Made by a program: the position numbers and the translations under genes. From positions 3,038,001-3,102,000 of the forward strand of contig NZ_CP095043.1 of NCBI RefSeq assembly GCF_022919175.1: a stretch of DNA of 64,000 nucleotides. The letters run 5' to 3'. Below are positions 16,463-26,924 of this stretch, in pieces (position 1 is the stretch's first letter; every line of letters begins with the position of its first letter). Source of the DNA: Leucobacter rhizosphaerae. Its GTDB lineage: Bacteria > Actinomycetota > Actinomycetes > Actinomycetales > Microbacteriaceae. The notes beneath the pieces are model-generated. The model was given only the letters and a program-made list of their open reading frames with translations. It was not told where the DNA came from and ran no database searches.

Positions 16463-16593
16463 ATCGTTGGTCCCGGTCTTGTCCGGGGCCGATTCCCGCG
16501 AGGATCCGGACACAGCCGTCCGATCCTCGCCACATGTGAGCCACCCGAAAGACGACGCACCATGCCATCCACTTTTGAGCGGAGGAGCGGCGC

Positions 16594-17520
16594 ATGCTGA
16601 GATACATCCTCTTCCGCATCCTCCAGGTGATCCCAGTGCTGCTGGGCACCACCTTCCTGATCTACTTCATGGTCTTCGCCATGCCCGGCGACCCGGTCGC
16701 CGCGATGTTCGGCGACAAGGTCCCGAGCGATGCCGTGCTCGAGCGGCTGCGCGAGCAGTACAACCTCGACAAGCCGTTCTTCATCCAGTACCTGCTGTAC
16801 CTGCAGGGGATCTTCGTCGGCGACTTCGGCATGAGCTTCTCCGGTGAGCCCGTCTCCGAGATCCTGGCGCGCACCTTCCCGGTGACCATCCGCCTCGCGG
16901 TCATGGCGATCATCATCTCGCTGGGCCTCGCGATCGTGATCGGCCTGTTCTCGGGTCTGCGCAAGGGCAAGCTCTTCGACAACATCAACCTGATCATCGG
17001 GCTGATCTTCATGAGCATCCCGATCTTCGTGATCGCCTTCATCGCCCAGTTCGGCCTCGGCCTGAAACTCGGCTGGTTCAGCCCCACAGTCGGGGCGGGG
17101 GCGCCGATCCAGGATCTGCTGCTCCCCGCCATCGTGCTGGGCGTCAGCCTGTACGCGACGAGCATGCGCCTGACGCGCGCGTCGGTCATCGACACGCTCA
17201 ATCAGGACTTCGTGCGCACCGCGTACGCGAAGGGACTGAGCCGGGGCCGCGTGATCCCGGTGCACGTGCTCCGCAACTCGCTGATCCCGACGATCACGAA
17301 CACCGCGACCGACTTCGGCATCCTCATGGTCGGTGCCACGGTGACCGAGGGCATCTTCAACGTGCCCGGCGTCGGCAACGTGCTGTTCAACGCGATCCTG
17401 AAGGGGGAGAACACCACGGTCGTCTCCTTCGTGACCGTGATGGTGCTCATCTACCTCGGCGTCAACCTCGTCGTCGACCTCCTGTACGCCGTGCTCGATC
17501 CGAGGATCCGCTATGTCTGA
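16594..17520 (+). CDS. Peptide ABC transporter permease, DppB type
   Basis: Inner-membrane permease of 308 residues with six helices. The start MLRYILFRILQVIPVLLGTTFLIYF and the following AMPGDPVAAMFGDKVP are typical of DppB/OppB. The EAA loop that contacts the ATPase is DFVRTAYAKGLSRGRVIPVHVLRNSLIPTITN. The ATG follows GGAGGAGCGGCG. It overlaps the second permease by 8 bp, indicating coupled translation and a heterodimeric channel. Confidence 0.93.
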   Translation: MLRYILFRILQVIPVLLGTTFLIYFMVFAMPGDPVAAMFGDKVPSDAVLERLREQYNLDKPFFIQYLLYLQGIFVGDFGMSFSGEPVSEILARTFPVTIRLAVMAIIISLGLAIVIGLFSGLRKGKLFDNINLIIGLIFMSIPIFVIAFIAQFGLGLKLGWFSPTVGAGAPIQDLLLPAIVLGVSLYATSMRLTRASVIDTLNQDFVRTAYAKGLSRGRVIPVHVLRNSLIPTITNTATDFGILMVGATVTEGIFNVPGVGNVLFNAILKGENTTVVSFVTVMVLIYLGVNLVVDLLYAVLDPRIRYV

Positions 17521-18508
17521 GTCGCACTCCGCACCGCAGTCTGCTCCGCAGCAGCCCGCGCGCGGCGCGAAGCCGCCCATCGTCCACTTCGTGGCCCCGA
17601 TCGACGAGACGCCCGTCGTCGCCGTCGACGCGGTCCGGATCGCCGAGAAGAAGTCGACGCTCTGGCTCGACGCGTGGCGCGACATGCGCCGCCGCCCGAT
17701 GTTCTGGATCTCCGCCGCGATCATCCTGCTCGTGGGCCTCGTCTCGCTGCTGCCGGGTCTCTTCACGCAGGTGGATCCGCGGGCCTGCTCGCTGGCGTTC
17801 TCGAACGCGGGGCCGGAGGCCGGTCACCCGCTCGGGTTCAACAAGCAGGGCTGCGACGTCTACTCGCGCATCGTCTACGGCGCCTCGACGTCGGTCTCCG
17901 TCGGTCTGCTCGTGATCCTCATCACGTTCGTGGTGGGCACGGTCATGGGCGCGCTCGCCGGCTTCTTCGGCGGCATCATGGACACGATCCTGTCCCGTCT
18001 GGGCGACATCTTCTTCTCGATCCCCTACATCCTCGCGGCCGTCGTCGTGATGAGCGTGCTGTCGGATCACCGCAACCCGTTCGTCATCGCGCTCGCGATC
18101 GGCGGGTTCTCGTGGCCGATCACCGCGCGCATCGTGCGCAGCGAGATCCTGCGGGTGAAGAACGCGGACTTCGTGATGGCGTCGGAGTCGCTCGGGCTGT
18201 CGCGCCCCCGCACGCTGCTGCGGCACGTGCTGCCGAACTCGATCGCCCCCGCGATCGTCGTCACGACCATCTCGCTCGCGTCGGCGATCGTGGCCGAGGC
18301 GACGCTGTCGTTCCTGGGCGTCGGGCTGCCCCCCGGCGACTACATCAGCTGGGGCAATGACATCAGTGCGGCGCAGCTCTCGCTCCGCACCGATCCGATG
18401 CCGCTGATCTACCCGTCCATCGCGCTGACCGTCACCGTGCTGGGCTTCATCCTGCTGGGCGAGGTCGTTCGCGACGCGCTCGATCCGAAGGCGAGGGCTC
18501 GGCGATGA
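17513..18508 (+). CDS. Peptide ABC transporter permease, DppC type
   Basis: Second permease, 331 residues. It carries an unusually long hydrophilic N-terminus of about 65 residues (Gln/Pro/Ala-rich, SESHSAPQSAPQQPARG) before the DppC N-terminal domain (WRDMRRRPMFWISAAIILLVGL). The DppC signature GCDVYSRIVYGASTSVSVGL and the EAA loop FVMASESLGLSRPRTLLRHVLPNSI are present. Start and stop overlap both neighbours (8 bp and 4 bp), so the operon is tightly coupled. Confidence 0.93.
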   Translation: MSESHSAPQSAPQQPARGAKPPIVHFVAPIDETPVVAVDAVRIAEKKSTLWLDAWRDMRRRPMFWISAAIILLVGLVSLLPGLFTQVDPRACSLAFSNAGPEAGHPLGFNKQGCDVYSRIVYGASTSVSVGLLVILITFVVGTVMGALAGFFGGIMDTILSRLGDIFFSIPYILAAVVVMSVLSDHRNPFVIALAIGGFSWPITARIVRSEILRVKNADFVMASESLGLSRPRTLLRHVLPNSIAPAIVVTTISLASAIVAEATLSFLGVGLPPGDYISWGNDISAAQLSLRTDPMPLIYPSIALTVTVLGFILLGEVVRDALDPKARARR

Positions 18509-20226
18509 GCGAACACAACCCACAGGGGGGCGAGGCGTTCATGCAGCCGCTGCTCCGCGTGCGCGACCTGAAGGTCGCGTTCAAGGTCGATCGGGCGATG
18601 AACGAGGTGCTGCACGGCATCGATCTCGACGTCTACCCGGGCGAGACCGTCGCGATCGTCGGCGAGTCGGGTTCCGGCAAGTCGACCACGATGCACGCGG
18701 TCATGAACCTGCTTCCCGGCACGGGCCGGATCACCGAGGGCTCGGTGCTCTGGAACGGGCGCGAGCTCGTCGGGATCCACCGGCGCGACATGGAGTCGAT
18801 CCGCGGTCGCGAGATCGGTCTCGTGCCCCAGGACCCGATGTCCAACCTGAACCCGGTGTGGTCGGTCGGGTTCCAGGTCGAGGAGGCGATCCGGGCGAAC
18901 GGCGTCGCGAAGGGCCGCAAGGCGGTGCGCGAGCGCGCCGTCGAGGTGCTGCAGCAGGCCGGGCTGCAGGACGCCGAGAAGCGCATGAAGCAGTTCCCGC
19001 ACCAGTTCTCGGGAGGCATGAAGCAGCGTGCGCTCATCGGCATCGGGCTCTCCGCCGACCCGCAGCTGCTGATCGCGGACGAGCCGACCTCGGCGCTCGA
19101 CGTCACGGTGCAGCGGGTGGTCCTGGATCACCTCGCGAAGATGACGAGCGAGCTCGGCACGGCCGTGGTGTTCATCACGCACGACCTCGGCCTCGCCGCC
19201 GAGCGCGCCGAGAAGCTGATCGTGATGTACAAGGGCAACATCGTGGAGTCGGGGCCGAGCCGCGAGATCCTCGAGCGTCCGCAGCATCCGTACACGAAGC
19301 GGCTCGTCTCGGCCGCGCCCAGTCTGGCCTCGCGCCGGATCGGGAGCGATGCCGAGCTGCCCGCCGCGCCGACCGAGTCGTTCGACGTCGCCGCGCTCAC
19401 CGCGAGCGCGCGCGAGACGGTGGCGCACGGTCAGCCGATGATCGAGGTCGCGGATCTCGGCAAGGTGTACAAGATCCGGAAGGGCAACTTCAGCTCCGAG
19501 GACTTCCACGCCGTGTCCGACGCCACGTTCACCGTGAACAAGGGCGAGACACTCGCGCTCGTGGGGGAGTCCGGCTCGGGCAAGTCCACGATCGCGAAGA
19601 TGGTGCTGCAGCTCGAGAAGCCGACCTCGGGGAGCATCCGGATCGCCGGCAAGGAGACCGCCGGGCTCTCCGGCAAGGGCCTCTTCGATCTGCGGCGCAC
19701 GCTGCAGCCGGTGTTCCAGGATCCCTACGGTTCGCTCGATCCGCTCACCAACATCGGCAACACGATCATGGAGCCGCTGAAGATCCACGGCGTGGGCGAC
19801 GCTGCGAGCCGCAAGGCCCGGGTGCTCGAGCTGCTCGATCAGGTGGCGCTGCCGCGCGAGCTGGCGAGCCGGTACCCGAACGAGCTCTCGGGCGGGCAGC
19901 GGCAGCGCGTCGCGGTCGCGCGCGGGCTGGCGCTGAAGCCCGACATCCTCATCCTCGACGAGGCGGTGTCGGCCCTCGACGTGCTGGTGCAGGCGCAGAT
20001 TCTGGATCTCCTCGCGGAGCTGCAGCGCGAGCTGGGGCTGACCTACCTGTTCATCACGCACGACCTCGCGGTCGTCCGGCTCATCGCGGATCGTGTGTGC
20101 GTGATGCAGAAGGGACGGATCGTGGAGCAGGCGACGACCGAGGAGGTCTTCGAGCGCCCGCAGCAGGAGTACACGAAGAACCTGCTGGCCGCGATCCCCG
20201 GTGCACATATCGAGCTCGGGGTGTAG
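18505..20226 (+). CDS. Fused DppD-DppF peptide transporter ATPase
   Basis: Two complete ABC ATPase domains in one chain of 573 residues, replacing separate DppD and DppF. Domain 1 (residues 14-265) has Walker A GESGSGKST, signature FSGGMKQR and Walker B LLIADEPTSALD; domain 2 (residues 312-560) has GESGSGKST, LSGGQRQR and LILDEAVSALD, where the usual DEP is DEA. Each ends with the oligopeptide-family C-terminal helix (RPQHPYTKRLVSAAP and RPQQEYTKNLLAAIP). Such fusions are common in Actinobacteria. An internal ATG at 18541 is an alternative start, but the ATGA overlap with the permease favours the upstream one. It ends the operon before a long hairpin. Confidence 0.93.
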   Translation: MSEHNPQGGEAFMQPLLRVRDLKVAFKVDRAMNEVLHGIDLDVYPGETVAIVGESGSGKSTTMHAVMNLLPGTGRITEGSVLWNGRELVGIHRRDMESIRGREIGLVPQDPMSNLNPVWSVGFQVEEAIRANGVAKGRKAVRERAVEVLQQAGLQDAEKRMKQFPHQFSGGMKQRALIGIGLSADPQLLIADEPTSALDVTVQRVVLDHLAKMTSELGTAVVFITHDLGLAAERAEKLIVMYKGNIVESGPSREILERPQHPYTKRLVSAAPSLASRRIGSDAELPAAPTESFDVAALTASARETVAHGQPMIEVADLGKVYKIRKGNFSSEDFHAVSDATFTVNKGETLALVGESGSGKSTIAKMVLQLEKPTSGSIRIAGKETAGLSGKGLFDLRRTLQPVFQDPYGSLDPLTNIGNTIMEPLKIHGVGDAASRKARVLELLDQVALPRELASRYPNELSGGQRQRVAVARGLALKPDILILDEAVSALDVLVQAQILDLLAELQRELGLTYLFITHDLAVVRLIADRVCVMQKGRIVEQATTEEVFERPQQEYTKNLLAAIPGAHIELGV

Positions 20227-20253
20227 CGAGGCCATCCTCTCCCTTTTCCTCTT

Positions 20254-20309
20254 CGAGTGAACGTGAATGCCCCGTGTGGAGTCTCACACGGGGCATTCAC
20301 GTTCACTCG
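20254..20309. terminator. Bidirectional terminator, perfect 25-bp stem
   Basis: Arms 20254-20278 and 20285-20309 are perfectly complementary over 25 bp with a 6-base loop (gagtct). It lies between the peptide-transporter operon and the convergent efflux gene, so it can serve both. There is no U-tract on either side. Stem length is unusual for a terminator. Confidence 0.75.
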
Positions 20310-20380
20310 GGGTGGTGTGGGGATGGGTGGGGGCGCGTGGCGCGGCTTGGTGTGGCGCGGCGCGGCGCGGAAAGCGCGGG

Positions 20381-21577
20381 CTAGACGCGGCGGGACCGCA
20401 GAACCACGAGCACGCACACGATCGCGATGGCCGAGGTCGTCAGCATCGTGAGCGCCATCGGCAGCGCCGTGTGCTCGCCCCACGCGCCCACGATCGGGGA
20501 CACGATGCTGCCGCCCAGGAACTGGGAGGCGCCGAGGAGCGCGGATCCCGACCCGCGGGCGAAATCGGCGAGGCCCAGTGCGATCGCCGAAGTGTTCGCC
20601 ATGACGAGCGCCACCCCGCCGCTCAGCACGAACGCGCTCGGGATGAATCCCGCCGCCGTCAGCGTGCCGGTCGTCGCGAACACCGTCATCGCCACCGCGG
20701 CGAGCAGCACGAGACCACTGCCAATGAGGAGCATCCGGATCGGGCTGGCACGCCCGGCGAAGCGCGCGTTCAGCAGATTCGCAGCGACCATCGACAGGGC
20801 GCCCACCGCGAACGCGAGGGAGAACTGCGTCGGCGACATGCCGAGCATCACCTGGGCGACGAACGGCGACGCCGAGATGTAGGCGAGCAGCGTGCCGAAC
20901 GCCATGCCCACGACCACCATCAGGAGCAAGAAGTTCCGATCCCGGATCAAGCGCGCGAAGTTCGCGAGGGTGCGGCTGATGCCGCCCACGTGGCGCTGGT
21001 CCCGCGGGAGCGACTCGTGCACGAAGAGGCACGCGAGCGCGAACATCAGCACCGTCACGGCCGCGACCACCGCGAGCACACCGCGCCAGCCCCAGAACTC
21101 GCTGATCACCCCGCCGGCGAGCGGCGCGATCAGGGGCGCGATCGCCACCATCATGGCAAGCAGGCTGAACGCGCGCACCGCGGCGGAGCCCTTCTCGGTG
21201 TCGGCGATCACCGCGCGGCTCAGCACGATGCCGGCGGCGCCCGACAACCCCTGCACGGTGCGCAGGGCGATGAAGATCTCGACGTTCGGGGTGAACGTCA
21301 TCGCGATGCTCGACGCCGCGAACACCGCCAGCGCGATGATGAGCACCCCGCGCCGCCCCCAGCGGTCGGAGAGCGGGCCGAGGAAGAGCTGGCCGATCCC
21401 GAGCCCGAGCATGAACGTGGTGAGGGTGAGCTGCACCGAGGAGGGATTCGAGCCGAGGTCGGTGGCGATGTCCGTGAAGGCCGGCAGATACATGTCGGTC
21501 GCGAGCGGCCCGACCGCGGCGATCACCGCGAGCACGACGAGCAGGCCGGGGGTCAGTCGGGGCGATTCCGGCCTCAT
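20381..21577 (-). CDS. Bcr/CflA family multidrug efflux MFS transporter
   Basis: Major facilitator with 12 helices and 398 residues. The first helix and loop AVGPLATDMYLPAFTDIATDLG match the Bcr/CflA subfamily, and the motif A loop is GPLSDRWGRRGVLI. These proteins export drugs or small metabolites by proton antiport; the substrate here is unknown. The ATG is the only good start; a purine-rich AGGGAAAGG lies about 13 bases upstream, somewhat far. Convergent with the peptide-transporter operon across the long hairpin, divergent from typA. Confidence 0.88.
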   Translation of the reverse strand: MRPESPRLTPGLLVVLAVIAAVGPLATDMYLPAFTDIATDLGSNPSSVQLTLTTFMLGLGIGQLFLGPLSDRWGRRGVLIIALAVFAASSIAMTFTPNVEIFIALRTVQGLSGAAGIVLSRAVIADTEKGSAAVRAFSLLAMMVAIAPLIAPLAGGVISEFWGWRGVLAVVAAVTVLMFALACLFVHESLPRDQRHVGGISRTLANFARLIRDRNFLLLMVVVGMAFGTLLAYISASPFVAQVMLGMSPTQFSLAFAVGALSMVAANLLNARFAGRASPIRMLLIGSGLVLLAAVAMTVFATTGTLTAAGFIPSAFVLSGGVALVMANTSAIALGLADFARGSGSALLGASQFLGGSIVSPIVGAWGEHTALPMALTMLTTSAIAIVCVLVVLRSRRV

Positions 21578-21634
21578 GATCGTCGGCGTCGCCTTTCCCT
21601 GTGGTATTTTGACGCAGCGGCGCCAGGTATCCGT

Positions 21635-21640
21635 TAGAAT
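21635..21640 (+). promoter_or_regulatory. Candidate -10 of typA
   Basis: TAGAAT about 100 bases before the typA ATG. A TTGACG lies at 21609-21614, but the 20-base spacer is too long for a standard sigma-70 promoter, so the pairing is doubtful. Confidence 0.35.
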
Positions 21641-21742
21641 TGTGCGTCGGCCGTCCCTGGCATCCTGCCCAGGTTCATCTCTGGCCGTGCCCGGCAACCC
21701 GCTGTGCCGGCGATCCGTTCGTCTCGTTAGGACTCCACTTTT

Positions 21743-23647
<1,905 letters not shown>

Positions 23648-23663
23648 GGCCTTCCCGCCCGTG

Positions 23664-23711
23664 ACAGCGCGGGGTCGGACACGCAGCAACGTGTGTCCGG
23701 CCCCGCGCTGT
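23664..23711 (+). terminator. typA terminator hairpin
   Basis: 19-bp stem (23664-23682 with 23693-23711, one G-U pair) and a 10-base loop, beginning 17 bases after the typA stop; no U-tract. Confidence 0.75.
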
Positions 23712-23781
23712 GCTGTACGGGCGGGTAGGTGTCGGTGCGCGGTGTCGGTGTCGGCGTATGCGCGGTGTCGGCGGCGAGGCG

Positions 23782-23787
23782 TATGAT
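23782..23787 (+). promoter_or_regulatory. -10 element of leaderless maltokinase-cap-like gene
   Basis: TATGAT, 6 bases, then the ATG at 23794. This is the best -10 in the leaderless series. Confidence 0.65.
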
Positions 23788-23793
23788 CTGGGC

Positions 23794-24450
23794 ATGTCCG
23801 TGATCCACGCCACCACCATGCACCCGTCGAAGCTCGAACTGCTCGCGGAGTGGCTGCCGCTCCAGCCGTGGTTCTCCGGCGACATCGCGCAACTCAGCTC
23901 GCTCGGCGCATACCGCTTCGACGACCCGGAGGGCGAGGTCGGACTCGAGGGCTACCTGCTGACGGCCGGTGGCGACACCGTGTACCACGTGCCGCTCAGC
24001 TATCGCGGGGCGCTGCTCGAGGGCGGTGAGGCGTCCCTCGTCGGCACCTCCGAGCACGGGGTGCTCGGCACGCGGTGGATCAGCGACGCGACCGGGGACC
24101 CGGTGTATCGCGCCGTGCTCGCCACCGCGGTCGCCCAGGGGGGATCGGAGGCTCAGCTCGTGCTGCGGAACGCCGACGGCGCCGAGTCGGCACTCGAGCG
24201 GGCCGTGCACGTGCGGGGCTCAGGATCCGCGGGCGCGCCCGTGCCCGGGCTGTGGGACGCCGTCGCGGAGGAGCACGGCGACTGGGTGGAGCTCTCGACG
24301 CCGCTCGCGACGCTCGCCGTACGGCGGGTCGTGGATCCGGCGGTGCCGTCCCCGGCGATCCCGTCGCTGGCGGTGCCGACGACCGAGGTGCTGCGCGCCA
24401 CGTGGCCGGGGCAGCTCGAGCCGACGGTGCTCGCGGCGTTGGTGGTGTAG
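23794..24450 (+). CDS. Maltokinase N-terminal cap-like domain protein
   Basis: Soluble protein of 218 residues. The N-terminal part (WLPLQPWFSGDIAQLSSLGAYRFDDPEGEVGLEGYLLTAGGDTVYHVPLSYRG) resembles the cap domain found at the N-terminus of actinobacterial maltokinases, here without any kinase domain. Family members are usually annotated by this similarity only, and no activity is established. It lies alone between the typA terminator and tRNA-Pro with its own leaderless promoter. The upstream 60 bases are rich in gtgtcgg repeats. Confidence 0.75.
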   Translation: MSVIHATTMHPSKLELLAEWLPLQPWFSGDIAQLSSLGAYRFDDPEGEVGLEGYLLTAGGDTVYHVPLSYRGALLEGGEASLVGTSEHGVLGTRWISDATGDPVYRAVLATAVAQGGSEAQLVLRNADGAESALERAVHVRGSGSAGAPVPGLWDAVAEEHGDWVELSTPLATLAVRRVVDPAVPSPAIPSLAVPTTEVLRATWPGQLEPTVLAALVV

Positions 24451-24461
24451 CGCCGCGCTGA

Positions 24462-24497
24462 GGTGCCGTGCGGCGGTGCCGTGCGGCGGTGCCGTGC
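24462..24497. repeat. 13-bp tandem repeat
   Basis: Unit ggtgccgtgcggc repeated 2.8 times, just after the stop of the cap-domain gene. Confidence 0.75.
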
Positions 24498-24610
24498 ATC
24501 GGTGGTTCGCGGCGGTGCGTCGCGACCCGCCGTGCGGCGCTCTCCAGTGCCCGCCCGTTTTCGTTTTTTGCCGACGACCCGATAGAGTATTCCTTGCGTG
24601 AAAGCGCGAT

Positions 24611-24684
24611 CGGGATGTGGCGCAGCTTGGTAGCGCACGTCGTTCGGGACGACGGGGTCGCAGGTTCAAATCCTGTCATCCCGA
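24611..24684 (+). tRNA. tRNA-Pro (anticodon CGG)
   Basis: 74-base tRNA without encoded CCA. The acceptor stem is CGGGATG / CATCCCG with discriminator A. The anticodon stem CGTCG / CGACG encloses loop TTCGGGA, giving CGG, which reads proline codon CCG, frequent in this GC-rich genome. The T arm contains GGTTCAAATCC. It is followed by a hairpin terminator. No integrase gene or duplicated 3' end is visible nearby. Confidence 0.95.
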
Positions 24685-24687
24685 CAG

Positions 24688-24733
24688 AGAGCCCCGGAAC
24701 ACCGCTGAGATTTCAGTGGAGTTCCGGGGCTCT
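24688..24733 (+). terminator. tRNA-Pro terminator
   Basis: Stem AGAGCCCCGGAAC / GTTCCGGGGCTCT, extended inward by CCGCTGA / TCAGTGG after one A-A mismatch, about 20 bp in all with a GATT loop; begins 4 bases after the tRNA. Confidence 0.85.
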
Positions 24734-24877
24734 GTTGTTGGTGGGCTGTGGTGTTTCCGGCCCGACGTTCCGGGGTCACTTCGGGGGAGTGTCGACCGCG
24801 TCGCACCACGCCAAACTGACCCCGCAACGGGCGTGCTGCATCATCGGCCCGCCGCCGGCCCGCCGCCAGCCCGCCGC

Positions 24878-25228
24878 TCAGCCCAGCTCCGCCGCCTCCG
24901 CGTCGGTCAGCTCCAGCTCGCGGCCGTTGTCGCCCAGCCAGAAGTGATGGCGCTGGCCGGGCAACGGATCCGTGCGCATGACGAGCGTGTACGTCGCGCC
25001 ATCGAGCACCTTCACCCGCTGAGCCGCGCGCGCCTTCTTCTGCCGCTCGTCGGAGATGAGCCCGAAGGCGATTCCGATGGCCAGGCCGGCGCTCAACCAG
25101 ACCCCGACGTTGTCCGTCAGCAGGCCGATCACGAGGCCGAGCGGCAGGCCGATGCCGATACCGAGCGACAAACCGTAGTTGGGGTTCGACTGCGGTGAGC
25201 TCGACCGAGACCGTTGCGATGCGTTCAT
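24878..25228 (-). CDS. Hypothetical membrane protein with glycine-rich helices
   Basis: Unrecognised protein of 116 residues. A Ser/Gln-rich N-terminus precedes two hydrophobic glycine-zipper-like segments (YGLSLGIGIGLPLGLVIGLL and VGVWLSAGLAIGIAFGLI) separated by a short turn, then a basic stretch (DERQKKARAAQR) and a soluble C-terminal part with YTLVMRTDPLPGQRHHFWLG. Gly-x-x-x-Gly spacing suggests tight helix packing. The ATG has AGGGAGC at a good distance. Divergent from the yibE/F-type gene. Function unknown. Confidence 0.72.
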   Translation of the reverse strand: MNASQRSRSSSPQSNPNYGLSLGIGIGLPLGLVIGLLTDNVGVWLSAGLAIGIAFGLISDERQKKARAAQRVKVLDGATYTLVMRTDPLPGQRHHFWLGDNGRELELTDAEAAELG

Positions 25229-25365
25229 GGGGTGCTCCCTTCTGCGTACGTCCCATTCTCATCGCGGGCTCGGGCTCGCACTTCCCTCGGTCGGGGGATC
25301 CTCTCCGCCCCGCGGCGGATCTCGCCGCGCCCCGGTTCGGGAACGGTGGATCGATCCGCCGTTGG

Positions 25366-25371
25366 TAGATT
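25366..25371 (+). promoter_or_regulatory. -10 element of leaderless yibE/F-type gene
   Basis: TAGATT, 7 bases, then the ATG at 25379. Confidence 0.55.
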
Positions 25372-25378
25372 GAGAACC

Positions 25379-26866
25379 ATGTTCAATAGATGGGCCCGCA
25401 CCGATCGCACCGAACGCGGGACCTCGCCCGGGAGCGGATCGGGATCAGGATCCGGCAACAGGACCGGTTCGGGCCACGGGCACGGTCACTCACACGATCT
25501 GCCGAGCAGTGCCGTCGCCACGAGCCGGGTCGTCCGGATCGTGACGTTCGCCGTGCTGGCGGCCGTGGCCATCGCGACCGTGGCGGGGCTCGTGTCGCTC
25601 TGGCCGAACGGGAACCAGGTATCGGAGGTGGCGACCCAGAGCGGCACGACGGCCCAGGACGTGCGGTACGAGGAGGGAGAGATCCTCGGGATCACCGAGG
25701 AGTGCGCGACACCGGGATCACCTGAGTCGGATGCCGGCATGAGCGTGGGGGAGCGCTGCATCACGGCGAGCGTGGGCGTCCGATCCGGCCCCGACTCCGG
25801 CCGCATGCTCAGCCTGCCGGTCCGTGGCGCGCTCGCCGCAGCCGGACTGCAGACCGGCGACCGGGTCGAGCTCATCGCCTATACGGTCGCCCCGGCGGTG
25901 GCACAGGACACCCCGGGCGGCGCTGCCGCAGCGGACGACGCCGAGCCCGGCGCCGAGCCCGGCGCCGCGACCGACCCCGCGACCGACGCCGCAGCAGACG
26001 CCCCCGCCACCGAGTACGACGTCTCCGCGGCGAACTACGGCGTCTCCGGCGTCTTCCGCGGACTGCCGCTCGCCCTCCTCGCGCTGCTCTTCGTCGCGGT
26101 CGTCGTCTGGATCGGTCGAATCCGCGGATTCCTCGCGCTCGTCGCTCTCGCCGTGAGCGCCTGGGTGCTCCTCGCGTTCATCCTGCCCGCGCTCGTGACG
26201 GGGCAGCCGGGGCTCCCGGTCGCGCTCGTCGGATCGAGCGCGATCATGTTCGCGACCCTGTACTTCGTGCACGGGCCGACCATGCGCACGACCGCGGCGC
26301 TGATCGGCACCCTCTGTGGCATCCTGATCATGGCCGCCATCTCCCTCATCGCCGTGCATACCACCCGACTCAGTGGCATCGGAGACGAGGCATCCGGCGT
26401 CCTCTCCGGCGTCACCACCCAGATCGACTTCCGGGGGCTCCTCACCTGCGCCATCATCATCGCCGGGCTCGGGATCCTCAACGACGTCACCATCACCCAG
26501 GCTTCGGCGGTGTGGGAGCTGCGCGCGGCCGCCCCCGCGATGGCGCGGCGCGAGATCTACGCCCGCGCGATGCGGATCGGTCGCGACCACATCGCGTCGA
26601 CCGTCTACACCGTGTTCTTCTCCTATGTCGGCGCCGCGCTCAGCGTGCTCCTGCTGCTGTACCTCACCGATCGACCGGTGCTGTCGCTCCTGACGAAGGA
26701 GGACATCGCGGTCGAGCTCGTGCGGACGTTCTGCGGTTCCATCGGTCTGGTGCTCGCCGTGCCGATCACGACCTGGGTGGCGACGCTGTTCACCCCGCCG
26801 GGGCTCGACGAGCTGCCGGAGCGGTGGCGCTCGACGGACGCGGCCGTCGTGCCCGAGCGGTCGTGA
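25379..26866 (+). CDS. YibE/F family membrane protein
   Basis: Multi-helix membrane protein of 495 residues. After a Gly/Ser/His-rich cytoplasmic tail (residues 10-45, with GHGHGHSHDL) comes one helix, an extracytoplasmic domain with an Ala/Pro/Glu/Asp-rich insertion (GAEPGAATDPATDAAADAP), then about seven helices. The YibE/F core is recognisable in LLALLFVAVVVWIGRIRG, FRGLLTCAIIIAGLGILNDVTITQAS and GRDHIASTVYTVFFSYVGAALS. Family function is unsettled. The histidine-rich tail could bind metal, which is speculation. Starts from a leaderless promoter. Confidence 0.85.
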   Translation: MFNRWARTDRTERGTSPGSGSGSGSGNRTGSGHGHGHSHDLPSSAVATSRVVRIVTFAVLAAVAIATVAGLVSLWPNGNQVSEVATQSGTTAQDVRYEEGEILGITEECATPGSPESDAGMSVGERCITASVGVRSGPDSGRMLSLPVRGALAAAGLQTGDRVELIAYTVAPAVAQDTPGGAAAADDAEPGAEPGAATDPATDAAADAPATEYDVSAANYGVSGVFRGLPLALLALLFVAVVVWIGRIRGFLALVALAVSAWVLLAFILPALVTGQPGLPVALVGSSAIMFATLYFVHGPTMRTTAALIGTLCGILIMAAISLIAVHTTRLSGIGDEASGVLSGVTTQIDFRGLLTCAIIIAGLGILNDVTITQASAVWELRAAAPAMARREIYARAMRIGRDHIASTVYTVFFSYVGAALSVLLLLYLTDRPVLSLLTKEDIAVELVRTFCGSIGLVLAVPITTWVATLFTPPGLDELPERWRSTDAAVVPERS

Positions 26867-26924
26867 CTAGACTGGGAGGCACGGAACGGTTTCGCTGAAC
26901 GCTACAGGTGTTGGGGGCGTTGGA

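Noticed and set aside
14653..17766. A frame of more than 1000 codons opposite the peptide-transporter genes
   Set aside because: Same artefact: low-complexity Asp/Arg/Val-rich translation, no family motif, while the plus strand encodes clear transporter proteins.
20254..20309. Insertion-sequence end or transposon remnant
   Set aside because: Arms meet in a 6-base loop with no cargo, no transposase and no visible target-site duplication; kept as a hairpin.
24611..24733. tRNA-Pro as an integration site for a mobile element
   Set aside because: No integrase, no repeat of the tRNA 3' end in the following sequence, and resident-style genes on both sides.
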